Counted from the first letter of the stretch, positions 14,137-29,668 are shown. The stretch: 64,000 bases of DNA from Varroa destructor (GCF_002443255.2 NW_019211454.1:55297823-55361822), one strand, 5' to 3'. Program-made: numbers and translations. The notes: a model not told the origin generated them from the letters alone.

Positions 14137-17100
14137 CCAGCCGCTCAGCTCTCGATCTCCGTGGACGAGGCTGGCGAGCAAAAAGGGACGAAGGGCAGCG
14201 AAGGCGACGGGAGTGCTGTTAATGGTTTGGGGGGTAGCTGTTCATTAAATTCCTGGACGCGTTGTAACGGGCATATCATAAACATATATACTCGGGTGGC
14301 ACGGGTCAAGCCACTTGTTTGAAGCTAGTTCGCTCCATACTGCATCAAAAAACTTTCAAATCCTTTCACTATTAACTTAATCTTCAACATTACTACGGTT
14401 AGTAGTAGATCACTATCAACATGAATACACAGTATCTACAAGAATGTCCTAAGGAAGCCAAACAAATTGCATAGCATGCCCTTACAGCCGAATTCAATGA
14501 TTCGACTTTGGCTTTTAGAAGGTTATTTAAGATATATATTAAGAAGAAGATATATTAAGATTATTTAAGATATATTTTAAGAAGATTAATAATAATCCTA
14601 CGTGATTTGAATCTTGATATCTTGTGACATTGACTGCGCAAGTTTATTTAGGCACGTGCACAGACAGAAGCAGATGGTGCTTCTGAAAACACATTGGAAT
14701 GATCTGAAACCAATGTAACAACCGTTGCAGAAGCTCTTAAAGGCTCGCAAACCTCCCATATAATCAGCCAAGATGACTGCTCCTTACTAAACAATTTTTT
14801 AGGAATAGGGCCAAGGACTCGAACCGATCGAAAACAATCGAAATATCCTTTGATTAGTTTGTACGAGCCCTTGCAGGGCAATTAGGCATTGGCAAGATAT
14901 TATGTTCCCCAAAGTATTCTATAAATTGCAGGAGCAAAGAGCATTTTCAATAAAAATAACTCGTTGGGTAATCAGACGCGTCGTATGCCTTCAAGGTTTA
15001 ATTCTCTAAACCTAAGCAACCGATTTTTTTAGAGTAAGCTTCTTTCATATTCTGCATTTGATAAACGAGTACGATGGGTTTGACTTCAAGCCGCATCGCG
15101 AAGCATCCCTATCCCTAAGTTACTAACCAGACGATCTTATCATCGGCTTGAGATTTGATTCGAAACCTAATATTGCTATACCCGTTTATAAAGTAAAAGG
15201 GCTGTAACACGACCCACTAATATACGCTACCTCCAAACAATCCGTTTTCGCTCTGAGCTAGCGTACATCTTCACGAGGTGTCCGCCAGAAGCCTAGCAGA
15301 ATATAATAATTGATTGAACTGCAATCTCTCGTGTGTAATGACGATGTCTACATAAAATTAAAGAATATAATTATGCTCTTTAATGTGAAACGATACCTAA
15401 CATCATTCCATGTACACAACCAACCGGTCGAAGCCCTACCTACTATTCCGATCCATACGAAGCTAATTTTGCAGGTTACATTGCAGAGTACCATACGTGT
15501 CTTCGTAAAGTAATGCTGCCGATCGATAGTGTTGAATGCCGATGTATACAGGAGAGTCACTTAAGCTACATGCACCCGTGTACAAACGGCTACAGGTAAC
15601 GATCGATTACATTATACATCATACTAATGTCAGTGGAACAGTAACCAGAAAAATACGTTTTGCTGTGCTACCGCTGTTGAAATCCCACTAAGCGTTCCTC
15701 TTTCGTCTATATTTTTTTTATCACAGTTATTAAACCGTTAAAATCATAAGTGTATTAACGTTATAACGGCGTGCCATTTTTACTTCATTATTAGCGCATT
15801 CTGTGAACAGCCACGTCTCTGGACTCACTAAGACCTGGCCTTTATTTTATTCTCAGCAATTCTGCGTATTCAGAAACAGACAGACGTTGGCATCACTGGA
15901 TTGAAATCGTAGCTCGGACCTTATGACTACGAAATTCACCCACATAGTGTCGTATATTTACTATATAAAAGTAAGCTCTGATGAGTTACCCGTCGTTTAG
16001 CTCACCTAGTGGCCAAGATCAACTAGCGGTACAACTATGTAATAGGCTGAAGTTATCGAGGCGGAATGTTTTTGGCTTTGTTGTGAGGGGTAGTGTTTAG
16101 TCAGTCTTTCCCGAACTGTCATCAATTCTACATCCGCTACCTGTTACACACTGCGTCAAAAGGCATACTTTCAGTATGAAACGAAGCGTGTCTACGCCTG
16201 AACTTGAATCTGAACCAATATGTGTGGTAAATAAGCATATTACTTATTAACTATGAAAGTGTAAGGCATCGCAGTTAATATACATCTTGTTGAGTGCATT
16301 GCCATGGCAACTATAACTAACGAGCACGTTACCGTACGTAAGTTGAAATTATCGTTAGAAAAAGGAAAAACTAGGAAACTGTTAAGTTTCATAGCTGCTT
16401 GTAAGATTACCATGCCGTTTTATAAGCCACTTAGGGAAACCGCGGATAAGTATAGCGAGATCCGTTACGGCTAGATTCCTAGTAGAGGCAAGTACTTAAT
16501 AGTATAGGTGAAAAAAGATAGTTCCAAGGACCACTTCATAAAGAGACCAAACAGAAATATTAAAGAAATAAAAACGAAACTAACTGGGTCAAGCAGTTGC
16601 TTGTGTTCTCTTAATATCATAAGATACAGGCAATTCGAAACTCCTCGTGTAAGTCGCAGACTTAACGCGGATGCTCGTTCGAACGAACCGACGAATAGCT
16701 ATATGAGACAAGGCGCTTCAAAGCTTTCTCTTAGTAAGAAGATCTTCTTAGCCCTGCGTCCATGACAAAATATTCAACAAGAAATACGTGATAGTAAATT
16801 AATATCTGTAACTGATGCGACCGGGTAAATTGCTTTGTGAATTAGACGTTATAAGGGTTATGTTTCTTGGGTGAAAGCTTTCTAGGGATCTAGCTGCGTC
16901 ATGTTCACCTGCTGAACTTGAGGGACACGTCGTCATTTTGGGATCGTGGACACACGTGGTTTTGTGCTGGGAGCAAGGCGTCGTGTATTAACCGTAAAAC
17001 ACAAATTTTTAAGCAAAGCTACATATGATACTTATTAGAAAAAAGTATAGGATGTGCTCCGCTATCAATTCAGTTAATGACATAGGTATCTAAAGAGTGC

Positions 17101-18128
17101 TAGGAGACCCAAAGCAACTCGTATCGTATGAGTTCAATCTAATCATTGATTGCTTGTTTCATTCTAAATTTTGACTATTTTGCCTATCGATACGCTATGT
17201 ATGCATCACGCACAACAATTTAGGAAACGCAATACAAATCTCTAAAAAGTTTAATCAGATGTCAAACAAGGTCTCCATGATCGTAAACGACTGAAATCTA
17301 TTTCAGCGAGAGCAGTCTCAACAACTTGTCAAATAAAGACCTACCACATAGCCAACCTGATAGTTGAAATCCATAACCTTTTATCGTTGTCTATTATTTT
17401 GCTACTTCAAGACACGGCACAAATGGGACAAGGATTGGGAGTAATGCCTTTCCAACAAATAGTGATTTGGCAAAAGACCCAGCTACGAAAAGCACGATAA
17501 TCAACCTGGTCAGCTAACAGCGAATCCGTGCTTCTGTCAATGAGTAGCCTCGTCTCTATCGATCAGATTTGTTCAATTCGGATAAGACCCAAATACGTTC
17601 TCAAGCAGCTTCGGTAAATAAATATATATAGAACAATCCTTTCTTGGTCTAGGAAGATGTGACTTTCTGTCTGCCCGCAGACGTCTGCTCGATTATGCAA
17701 GATTACATTTAATAACCCCCACATATTTATCTGTGCGACGCATCCTATTCCGGCTTCTTCTACTGTCATCATTTACTTCCTCGATGTATCACCTTTTCGC
17801 CATGACTCTCCCGTTCCACACTGTTCTTGCGCACGCTGAGATACGGCAGCAAGCTATATGGCCAAGGGCTGTACACTTACCACTATCCATCCATGATATA
17901 ATTGATATGCAATAATATATTGGTACAGGATACACAAAGGCAACCAACTTTGCTTACATGAACCCATTCGCTAAACTAATATTGCCTATTTACGTACGGT
18001 TGTGGGTACGTACGGGTCGCAGCTGAATTTTACCACTGCACTGCAGATAGGTCTCGTTACCTTAGGATACATGCCTAGTCTGCAGACTGAATAATAATCA
18101 TAACATAATAACCTGTAGAAGTATAGAA
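14137..18128. other. Single-copy spacer between the two copies; no gene seen
   Basis: This stretch of nearly 4 kb occurs once in the window. The first hundred bases after the gap are GC- and purine-rich, unlike the AT-rich remainder, as is often seen at contig ends that are hard to sequence. The rest holds an AT-rich imperfect tandem repeat (14523-14585) and no supportable gene. If the duplication is false, this spacer is the true left flank of the locus, and a matching copy may lie just left of the window. Confidence 0.8.
14523..14585. repeat. AT-rich imperfect tandem repeat
   Basis: A 25-base unit beginning TTATTTAAGATATAT occurs at 14523-14547 and again at 14561-14585 with one mismatch. 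A 13-base partial copy lies between them, giving a period of 38 bases. It is a simple AT-rich minisatellite-like patch with no coding content. Confidence 0.8.
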
Positions 18129-18358
18129 ATAATCTATTTCAGATAATCCGGATTACATAATTGGATATATTGGCTAGCATTATGCCAGTTGATCGGCAAA
18201 TAAATGACTAGACTCTTTCCCTTTGTTCTATTCATATTCAGCAGTAACTACAAGACACGTAAATACGTATTGGACGTTGAAAATAAGTGCGTCTATTGTG
18301 CTTTAGTTAAGTATACACACAAAGTCGTACGGCCAAGGAAGCTAAAATTCAAACGACG

Positions 18359-18378
18359 ATAGAGATAGAGATAGAGAT
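18359..18378. repeat. Hexanucleotide microsatellite (ATAGAG)n, copy 2
   Basis: Duplicate of the array at 231-250 with the same unit count. Confidence 0.85.
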
Positions 18379-21300
18379 GCGCGAATCGAACCATGGCTGC
18401 TTCAGAGCTTCCAGGAACATTACTCTGAATCTATTGCAACTTTGTCATGGGGTCAGAGGGCCGGAAGTGAGTTATTGCTACAATGGGAGATCGGATCTCG
18501 TATGATTTATCGGATCGGAACGAGTTTTTGCTACTGTAGCGCTCCATAAAAATATCCCTTCACTAATACTCTGTACAAGATATATACGAATGATTTAATT
18601 TAATTTTATTCCTTTTCATGTGACCCAAACCCTGCGTGATAAGGATAAAACTTCTGGCCAGCTTAAATTTTTTTCAACCAGCATAAAAAATATTTACGTT
18701 TTGCTCACAGATGTGGTTCTACATACAAAACGATAGCAAATATTACCCTTGTAATTCATTGCGAGCTATAGGTTCCCGTAATAAAAGTGACTTCGCTTTG
18801 AAATTTTATTTATATCTGAAGATCGTTTATATAAACATGGTCGGGATGCGGCATAGAATAATGGTCCGTGACATCGCATCTCACAGGAATGAATGATAGA
18901 GATCCGTGTGATTGTAATAGTCATTGCGAGAGGTTTCTTCGTAACTGTAAACATTGGACCTTCCACCTAAACTATCAGAACCCTATGAAGCCAAATATCC
19001 AAGTACGTGGCAGTTCATAGTTCTATGTAATGGTACCTGTTCGAGTCCAAAACATATCTGCCGTAAGGGTAGCCTACTTCTATTAACTACTGAGTCACGT
19101 ATAGCACACACGACAGGCTTTGGCCTATATCTCTCCTACAAAACCGACGTTGAGAGATTCGAATCTGTATATCTTAGGTACAGCCTAAGCTATAGCATGC
19201 AGTGTAACATATTGAAATCAAATGTTAAAAAAATTGGTAAATGGAGGCAACTCTGCGTGCGGAAGACTTAAAATATATTTATAATGCCCGGTTAACTAAA
19301 GATTTTTCAGGACGTCTTTTTGCACCATTTTGGTACTGAGATTTGTCTGGTTCAAGTTAATCAGTTGTTCATGTGGCCCATGCGGCAACAACAATGATCA
19401 AATGTATAATATAAAAAATAATTATTAATAGTTAGTAATTAGGTCCCATGTTTGGGTACTTCAAGCATTACCAATTTAATTAATGTAGCGTCCGAATTGA
19501 AATGAAACATTTATTTTATTTATTATTCGATCTGTTCTAGAAGATAATAAAGGTTGTACAAGTCTACACCAATTGGGCTAATTCCTACATGGCGGTAGTG
19601 GGCGACTGAAATAACGTTGGTTAACTACAAACGCATACGTGCAGTGCTTTTTATTGGTGACGTTGCATTTTCTTAACTTTAAACTTACGTTTGTCGATCG
19701 CACCGACGCCAGTTACATGCACAGAGGTAATGACGGTTGCGGGTTTACAAACGCCATTTTAATCAATCTTATCGGCAGGAGTTAACTAGCGCTCCGGTCT
19801 TGCTGTCCGCTCTCAGAGCTGTTTGCCATGCAACACGTGCAACTGCGGGAACCTTCATTTTGTCTTCTTAGGTTACCTTTCCCTCTCATCATGAACCGCA
19901 TATGTAAATAGACTTGCGCGTTTAATTCACCTTGCTCTATTACATATACGCACCCGTAGCGTTTCTCCTGTCTTCCTGTTCTCGCTGCGTGTCTTCCATC
20001 ATGTCTCGGACCGGCTTTACTCGACTGTTGTAATATTCTGACGTTTTTTTGGTTTGTGATCTAATGAAGCCTCCTCTTTATAAAACTGCCTACCCTGTCT
20101 AAATTGACCTAGTGAATACAGGGAAAAAGGATCAGCAAGAAAAATGATATTGTCACCAATACATTCCTGCACTGTAGTTGTGACTGGGAGAAGTGGTCGC
20201 CATTGTTCGATTCGGCCGACTCCCTCTGTTTAACTGTGTAGGCGTGTTGATCTCTATCTCTAATACGATGGTATATTTGTAAGACGTGAGGCACACAGGC
20301 TCAGTTCTATCTTTTTTCCTAATGCCGCTGTCAGGAAGTCTACCGACGGGGTCTTCTTGCTACGATCCTTCACCCGAAGAGCAGGGCTGACAGCTTCGTT
20401 AAATCCTACATTTACTCTTCCTAGATTCGAAAACCCACTCACGGGTCACTGGCTGTGCACGCACTTTATCATTTCCGCCATTTTCACTTGCTGCCTACAT
20501 GCTCGACCTGGGTCTCCAAATCCCCTATTTATTCACATCACGCTATCGACAGTTCGCTGTGATCGCCAACCAATACGAACAAAAGTCGTCAAGCGACCGC
20601 AGACGAGAAAAATCTTCAAGGCTTCGATTTACGTTAACGACCTTGTTTGCCCAGCACACCCAAGAAATCGCATATGTTAGGTTATCGAGGGCCTTTAGCT
20701 CAGTAGGCTTATGTTACTGCGGGGTTTTTATAGGGGCTTTATGCTATGAAACAGTATCCGTTACAAATCCATATTTTCTAGTAGGATTCTATTAGAACCA
20801 GTGTTTTTGTTGAAGAGACTTTTTTATAGTGCATATAGATGTTTGCGACGTTGGCTCTGCAACGCATGAGATGAAGGCCGACAGGCGAAGTAAAAGCTAG
20901 CTGCCACTGCATCATTGATTATTTCCACATCATCTTCGACCCGCTTAATCATATAAATGACGTTGTTTTCATGGATAGGCAGTTTCAAAGTTTAGTTATT
21001 GAACAGTTAAGTCACCATAATCAGTGAAAGACAACGACTGCAATGGTGAGCATTTGTTTCGGGCCACTCGAAACATGGAACTAGCATTAGCTAGACAAGA
21101 CTGAAGACCAATGAAGCGGTTCTAACCGTAGCAACAGTGTAAAAATTAGCTTCCACAATGGCAGTAACCAGGCTAATCAAAGTTGTTACTGTACCACGGA
21201 CGATGAATTCCATAGATGCATGTTGATTGCAAAGTCAAGGTTCAGCGACAGCCTAAAGAAACAGGTAACTTTAAGAACAACTTACCTCAACCTAATCATA

Positions 21301-21447
21301 AGTCTCAACAAGAACATTTTGATAAAATATTGTGTAATTACGTTATTGATTTTGTTTATCCTAACAAAAACCTAGTACACGTCTATATGGTTGTATTTTA
21401 TAATTTTAAACATTTTCAGGTGTAACGCAAGAGAACAGACATATGGC

Positions 21448-21471
21448 GGGGAAACAGGGAGGGATGGGGGG
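21448..21471 (+). other. G-quadruplex motif (copy 2)
   Basis: This is the duplicate of the motif at 3320-3343, with the same G-run and loop lengths. Confidence 0.75.
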
Positions 21472-23428
21472 TCGAGGAGGAGGAGGACTGAAACAAGTTG
21501 TGCCGAACAGATATTTCGTTTAAAAGTACGTTAGTACGCACTTTTTTTACTTCCGATGACGCCGATGCATGTTCCCATTTTAGCTATAATGAATTATCAA
21601 CATGGTGATTTTTCGGGGATCATTGAAGCTGAATGACACTCGATTTCTCGTGAACCTTTGGGTATGTAGTCGCTCTGGTATTACGCACAGGCTTAACCTC
21701 CGTAGAGAGTCAGTGTTCAATTCCATTCGGGAACGCGCCTGTTTTCAAATTAGTTTTATTTTTAGGGGTATGCTATAGACGGTTATTAATGTTACAGAAA
21801 GCTACGTACAATGGGAAGACGCGTTTACTCGTTTTCCTGGGACGCATGATATGGCCTTGAATGGAAACTGCCGTACCGACCGTCCACTATGCATAAAGCC
21901 GTCCAAATATTGTGCCTTATATTTGCGTTATGCGCCATTTTAGACAGCTTGACCACTATGTGCTTAAAAAATCCATTAAATCTGCCGTGGCATTCTATTT
22001 TAAAGCCTATCTGAAAGGGTAATAACATCGGGAGGTTATGTTCCCTCCATGCGAAAGGCAAAAATTGCAACACATAGTGCGATTTTCCAAAATCCGAATT
22101 TTCCAAACTGGTCAACGAACGAATTAATTTCGTCATCTACTTGATCCAAAAAACGAGTAGGGTTGAGTGACATGTGTACGATTCTACAGACTGCTGGTCC
22201 TTACCTGCAAAGGCTGCACCTAGACGGCAAAATTTAGGTTGAGAAACAGTCGTCTATGGAAACTCTTCACACCATTATAAAATCGAGTACAATCGACAAC
22301 ATTTACCAATAGATTTCCAATAAGGACATGTCTCGAATCCGTTGAAATTATTAGTGCCACTTCGGACCATATCAATGAAGAATAAAGTTACCGTAAGATG
22401 TGTGCGTCATGAAAAATGCGAGCTATATTTACATCGTGTGTAGAAATAATGCACTTTCATTTGCCATATTTAATAGACTTGTTAGACGGCTCTGAGCCAT
22501 ATTTCGGCGTTTCTCATCGCAGGTTGAACGGTGAAGACATGAATAACTAGCTAATGTACATATCCTCTATGTAAATTTCAGTGTACTATACAATCATCGA
22601 AAATCAATATCACTCTCAAAATGTAGCCGACGACAACACCTGTATGCTTCCATTTTACAACGAAAACATTTTGCCCAGTTCTGATATGCCAAGCCAGCAA
22701 GTGGTAACGCGCAGGACTACGAAAAAAGTTCTAAATTGTGCCCCGTAATACACTGCATGTTTAGCGTAGCCGCTACCTCAGCTGTGTTATAAAGCCACCT
22801 TTTCTATCCATGGCTAAAAAAAGAACAATATTTTTTCTATTAGCAGCAACAGCATAGCTTGCGTCAGCTGCATAAAAGCGCGACAGTAGATGATAACCAT
22901 TTGTTCCATTCGCTTTTTCCTGTTGAATTGTCTCGTTGTCGAAAAGCGATACCTGACTTTTTCCTGTGCACGAAGGAGGCGGAAGTTTTACAGTCAGCTT
23001 CGAACATCCACTCCTCGTCATGGTCGACTGTACGCGGCAGTGAGGTGCCGAAGAATTTTCTGTAATACGCTCAATCCGTCAGAATTTTACTAATCAAATT
23101 ATCTAACAATATACCTCTCTACGTGCTCATTAAGTGCTGATTAGAAAGCATGATATAACTGAAATTCCAATTGGCTCGATATCAAATGGCTGTGTTCTCA
23201 CCGTTCGTTTCCCGCTAACTTCCACACTAGTAACTTTTGATGTAGGTAAGTTAGTTATGGATAAGCACAGATGGAAAGCTACATATAAACGAAAGCACTA
23301 TAATGCCCTGCCAGTGTTAAGTCAAAGCACGAGAGTATGACAAGAGCTGCAGGGGTTTCCAGATAGATTCACTAGACATTAATATTTAGCCGACTGTAGT
23401 TTCTGCAGTGACACACTCAGCTTGAATC

Positions 23429-23446
23429 AAAAAAAAAAAAAAAAAA
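23429..23446. repeat. Poly-A tract, 18 A (copy 2)
   Basis: Counterpart of 5301-5318 with identical length. Confidence 0.9.
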
Positions 23447-26400
23447 CAGTCTCTTTTTTCAAACTTTCATGAAATGCTGCCTCCAGCGGTCACAACAACT
23501 AAGGCTTTCCTCTGGCGTTAATCAGAGAGAAGTTCAGATCTTTTTTTTTTGCTACCTGAGCTGACATAATGATTTTTACATTGGGCATTATGTAGTCTAT
23601 AAGACCAAAACAAGCAAAATCAGGATTGCATGTTAGTTAGAATCATATAGGAAGTACTGTGGAAGAAGCTATTTTCTCACTGTCATTTATTCAGCAGCCG
23701 TGTTATGGTCTACAGTGCATGTATAGAAGTCTATCGAAATAAGAGGATGTGCACTCTTATGTTGTTGCTACGTTGCGGTACAGATTAGGTCATTTCTGGA
23801 TAACAGATTTATTCAAGCGGTCCAGCACCGCTTATTTCTCTGCAGTGAAAACTACACCGAAGTGTATGCCAGAGGCTTTCTATTCGAGCACAGTGAGAAA
23901 CAACACTGAACTTGGTGTGTATTGTTTTGTCGTCTGGGCTCCATCGATCGCAAACTGCGTACGTTCACCTTACTTTTGTCAATTGAATTGGATCTAATGA
24001 TGTACATGTTCGCCTATTATCCTTTTAAGAGTATCTTATCATGAGTATTTAGAAAAAGTCCTGTGCATCTTATGGCTCAGAAGAACCCTACAAAACGGTG
24101 ATATAACCTTTGAAATTTACAGTCAATTACGTAAATAAAAGGTGAGCAAAGAAGCTGCAATCGGGTTAGCGAGTAATTAATCTCATAAATAAATAGACAA
24201 AAAAAGAGAAAATGAGGTATATAATTCATTAGCGGTCTCTGGCAGCCCTTATTTGCAATAGGGTGCTTATATGCTGCATCAAACGGGCGTCTTCATTTGT
24301 ATTCAATGTGATAATAATATAATAAAATTTCGACCAGCTCTCTCAAAAGAAATTTTGGCATTTGTTATTGAGCAACCGCGGTTACAAACGGTCGAAACGT
24401 ATCACCAACTAAACTATTGTATATGTTATTTAGCGTCATTAGTCCAACAGCTGAACAGAAAACGATATCGGAATTACCCGTAGTGGCCCCACTTCTTAAT
24501 CTGCTATCTTTTATCAGGGCCCCTTACCACATCACCGACCACTTAACTAATCGATCGGATTATGTTTGAGCATGACGAGGTTTACGTTGTAGGTTTCTGG
24601 CAAGGTGAGATACAGTCTTTAAGAAATTATAAATAATGTACACGCGAACCTTGTGTCCTCAAACCCATCTAAAAAAGTACCGCCTGTATAGATATTGTGA
24701 AGGACACAGAATCGACCTGCAGGACCTACGTCGCGGTCGAACGGATACAAAGTTCGCCAACAACAGAAACCTTACCACCACCTAGTGAATATTTTTCGGG
24801 TTCAGTCTTACTCCAGATAAATCTTTTTTTTTTTAAGCTACGGATGATTCATTACAGTAGACAGTATGGCTGGTCCTGATTCCAATTGATGGCTGTGACA
24901 CTAACGCAAAGTCGGTTTACGTCCGGTCGAGTTGAAGGAGCCTAGGATTTTTAGTTTAGGGATGACAGACGATGATTTGGTAATTTATTGAAGAACAGTA
25001 AGTCCTTGGTGTAAGCCAGCACACCACGGTCAAGATTTTCGCATGAAGATATTTTTAGCTATTGCACAGAAAAGTAAAAATCAGATTTATCAGCTCTTTT
25101 AATTACTAAAGGTGATGCAAACTTGACTGTTTAAACCTTTATTGCTTCTCGGAAACTACTGGGAAGAACCTGATATGGGATGTGCTGGAGGAAGCCTATT
25201 ATCGGGACGTATTGGAGGGAACCTAATTATAAGGATGTACTGGTCATTGACTCAAAGATTATCGTTTATTCCGAGATCACTTCTGATATTCATAGAAGTC
25301 GCAGCCCTGAACTTGATGAGATCAGCTCCTTAGACCTTTCTAGATTACGCATAAATCTAAGCCGTCATGTCGAATACTGCTTGTATGGACTATACGAAAA
25401 ATCAGATAGGCACATTCGTGTACAAACGTGCTCAAGGCATACGCAAAGCGTAGGCACAGCTCCTGTTTCTGAAGTCCTGTCAAGTCAGCCATACTCCACC
25501 TCGAGTAATAACACGAACGGGATGTTTTAGGTTCTGAATCCCCACATATTTACAGCTACATTAGAAGAGGATTGGCCGGAGTCGCTGTGAATATTGTTTC
25601 CATATCACGCAAATTTCCTGTCGACTCCGACCGTGTTCATGCACGCAAGCACACGTCTGCAAATATTCAATGTTCGGCCAGGTGCTCGAAACTGACAACA
25701 TCACTGAGAACATATCTGTATCAGTTTTGCGTATCGCTAGGTTTTTACCGCTGAACGTGCCGCTCTTACTGCTAGCAAGCGTGCAATTCTATCGTGATGC
25801 ATGATAATCTGTGACAGCGGCGCCAGTCAGAGCCTGTACGCCTGTGTTCGTTCTGCGATTAGATCGCGACGGATCGAGCAGCTGGTGAATAAGAAGAGAA
25901 GTTAACATAAAAATAGACAGACACAGAGGGAGACTGATAGAAACAGGGTCTAATCCAGCTAGTCTCTCGGCCTGTGTAAAGTCCTGGAGCTTTCGTACGC
26001 ACACTCGCCATAAGCATCGTCACGGATTTGCGGGAGCCAAAAGCGTGGATTGGGACTCGAAATATGACCAGCCGATTGTGTAATAGCATACGCAGATATC
26101 CGATAAGTGTGATTATGATCGAAACAATTATTATGGTTATTATTATGCAGTGCCGTTCTATGGGACGTCGCAGAATATTTTCAGGCTCCTCACTCACTAC
26201 ATCGGTATGACGAAGTAGTTATGGAACGCGCTCACAATCAGTCACTGCTTCACGTGGTGGCAGTACGGTCGCAGGAAAGAGCTAGGAAGTTTTCTTTATA
26301 TCGACGCTGATCGGGTCTTAATACGCCTATCTGACGACGCATAAGCCCGACAAAATTCACACGTATTCTTTTGTCATAGGCAGAATGCATCGGGTCAAAT

Positions 26401-27191
26401 CTATGGCAGACTGTACACTCGTTCGCGCATTGCTTGCTTATATGAAAACGAACTAAATATGGTCCTTGCATCCGCATATGTTTTGCAGATGGACGTTTTA
26501 GCCTTTCGCAGTCCTAGTAAATCGAAGTACATCGTTCGATCGTCGTTTTGCTAAATTTCATTGTCCTAAGCTTAGCTTCCTTACGAATCAAATCTATTCT
26601 GTTTTTATGCTGAAGCAGAAGTGTAAATACTAATTTTCTGTCACGACAGCCTTTAACTAAACAGCCAAAAGATGCAATAAATTTTTACAGCGGAATTAAT
26701 CATTACACTGAGATCCGCGATGGGCATAAAGCGTTGGAAATAAACTCCTTTCGGACATTTTGCTCCAGCTTGTTGTTAGAATATCGTTTCCGTAACATTG
26801 TAAACTGTATAGTCACTGTTCGATATAACTTGATAATACAATAGAACCAAATCAAGTTACGTTTCAACAGAAGGACGGCATACCTAACTTTTATGTTTGG
26901 CGAATTCGATTGCTTGTTCCTAAGAAAGTCTACGGATTACGCGAAATGTTTCATTTACCTATTATCCTTACTACCATCTTAGTGACTGCAATAATGGGAA
27001 CAGCCTATCGGTTTCGCTCCCATGTCCGCATCTTTTACGGCACTTGATAAAAATTTAGACTAGATTTTTATTGAGTTCGTCGTAGTACTGTCTCCTACGT
27101 GCACAAACATTACAGCTTCTTAAGTGTTCTCACGCCTCTTGGTGGCGCCTTAAGCCTCAATCACACTGCCTCAATTTGCCCCTTGTCGTCG

Positions 27192-27208
27192 CCCCCCCCC
27201 CCCCCCCC
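27192..27208. repeat. Poly-C tract, 17 C (copy 2)
   Basis: This is the counterpart of the tract at 9065-9079 and the only place where I found the two copies to differ. It can serve as a marker to tell reads of the two copies apart, if both really exist. Confidence 0.95.
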
Positions 27209-29668
27209 TCCAACTCGACCTACGGCCATGAACGCCAAACTATACACGGTGCGAGTTGGCTCTCACAAGCGAGAGTGATATAATTGTGCATACAATGATT
27301 GAGTAACTATGAACAATATCTTGAAATTGAAGAACAAATCTTTGACTGAAAGCAAGTGAGGATAGTCCTGAATAAGGCAATGATAGTAACATTGTTTTGC
27401 AACAGGTACGACATTCACAAATTCTATTACGCACGATCAACTAACAGCCTGGACGACCACACGTCTGAGTTGTTTTCTCATATTAGGTATGAAAACCTCA
27501 AACGGCACTGATAAAGCTCTTTTTTAGTTTGGCAAAAATGCATTAGCTACACGCTGTAGCTACTACGATAGCTAACAGTGCCGTCATCTATCGTACGCCA
27601 ACAGTTGTTATGGCTTAATGGAATACTATATATAATTGTATTTTTTTTTCCAACTTTAGATACAACGATTGAATGACATGTAACGGCCGTAACCGTTATG
27701 ATCACTTCGCTACAGATCGAGCAATCGCATTTCACGATCGCTTTCATGGGAACAGTACATAATCATTGCATTTGCTGGCAACCGCTGAGACACTACTCCT
27801 GATAATCTTTTGCCAGGGTACATAATTATTATCAGCATTAGTTCTTTGAAAAGATGCAGAGAGGGGAAGAGAATCAGCACACTGTCCTATTTTCAGGCTA
27901 CTGGTCGTGGAAGATATTTGAATATCATCCCCGCTAGAACGTGCCTTACTATACATTGCAAGTTTGCATCCAGATTCCGAGTAGAGATGAGAGAGCCGAC
28001 ATGCTTTAAGCCGTCGAAACGCTATCTAGCTTTGTACATTCGTATTTGTATACGTTGACTGTAATACACGCTGGTCATAGGTAAATACAATGATTTAGCA
28101 GACTCATCCTATTACCTTTTATACGCGCACGTGAACCGAATATTCCACAAACAAAGGCACAAAAAAACAAAGTAAGAGCATGCTTTCATATTGAACTGAT
28201 CGTAAATGTTTCGTTTTCGTCCCATATCCCCATCGTTATGTAGCCAGCAAATTTTCTCCGGGTGAATTTTTTTTCTCTTCGTTTCTCTCCGTTACAGCAA
28301 ACCTATTTCTGTACTACTGCTGTAGAAATTTTTTCGGCCATTTCGCCCCATCTATCCACGTGTCATTTTAGCTCAGCAATGAAAAGTATCTGGAAATTTG
28401 ACAGAGGATGCGACAGAGGACAACATGACGAGAGGGTACAATGGCGCAAAGTGAGGCTGAGGATCGCATGGGCTGAAACTAGGAGAGACGGAAAAGATTT
28501 GTTATGACCTCTATCTGCGCTTTTAATGTATTTATGTGTGTGTACGATGTTATGTAGATATTGCTTCTGTGAAACTTTCGCGTTTTTTGATCGATCCTTG
28601 TGTTTGTTGGACCATGGTAGGAGAGCTTCAAAGCATATTGTGCCATTTGACCGACGTCTTCGGTTTCTTTTTTCTAGCCCAATCTAATAGATCACTGGAA
28701 GGAGGGAAGAAAACTCCAATCTCCGGACAGACAGATTCGTTACCTTTTGGCTTTATCTTTTGTCGCTTACCTTTCGCTTCCCCGTCATCCCATGCCCCAA
28801 AGGACTCAACTCCCACTTTCCTACGGTTTTCTGCCTCATATATTTTCTCCAGTACCCTACTCTATATGTTCAAATGTTGAGAGCCGCTTACGTCAACGAA
28901 TGGTGAGCACGAAGACACGATCTCAATGTCCATTCGATCTATCTTTTGCATTATAATGGTGCTGCTACGGTTCCCGAAAGAGTATCAACAACAGACGCCT
29001 AAGCTATATCTTTACCGTCCACTGTAGCTCTGGCATGGCTTCTTCCTTTGCTATTAGAACATATGGATAAACTTTCTAAGCATGGGGAAGGGGCCTATGA
29101 TAACTACCGAGATGGGCCCAAAAGGCCAATTTTAAATCCGAAAAGTCGGTTAACGAATTCACCAAACTCTTGTTCCGAGAAACAAATGGAAGCATAGTAG
29201 AGAGATGCGCTGAATTGGAATTAATTCAGATCTGCAGCTACTAGAGGTGCGCAGAATATCCATTACGGTTTTGCTGATTTATATGAGACGCACAGGGAGT
29301 ACAGGCCGTTACTGTCGGCCTGCGTCCTTCTTCACATTGCTGCTATTTTAATGGCAGTGCCAATCAAAATAATAGTCGCCTGAAATTCGAGAATGGGTTT
29401 GAACCTGAATATCGGCCTCTTTTATCTATTATCAAGGTATTTCTGCGTTAAGTTGTAAGTAGTTGTGATTACTATTTATTACATTTGTATTTGTTAACAT
29501 ATACACCACCTCCTGACGGTGACACTGGGTGCTTTTACGCTATCAAAACACGTTGACTTTGTCCGGCACCTTTATGTTTCACGTACATACATATATATAT
29601 GTACACATTAATTGATCGATTTTAATATGCCGCTTTAGCCTGGACCTTAAAACAGGCATTGACGTGCA

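Noticed and set aside
14815..14830. Minus-strand B-box match GGTTCGAGTCC
   Set aside because: There is no A box at the right distance, and the T stem does not pair. A single box is expected by chance.
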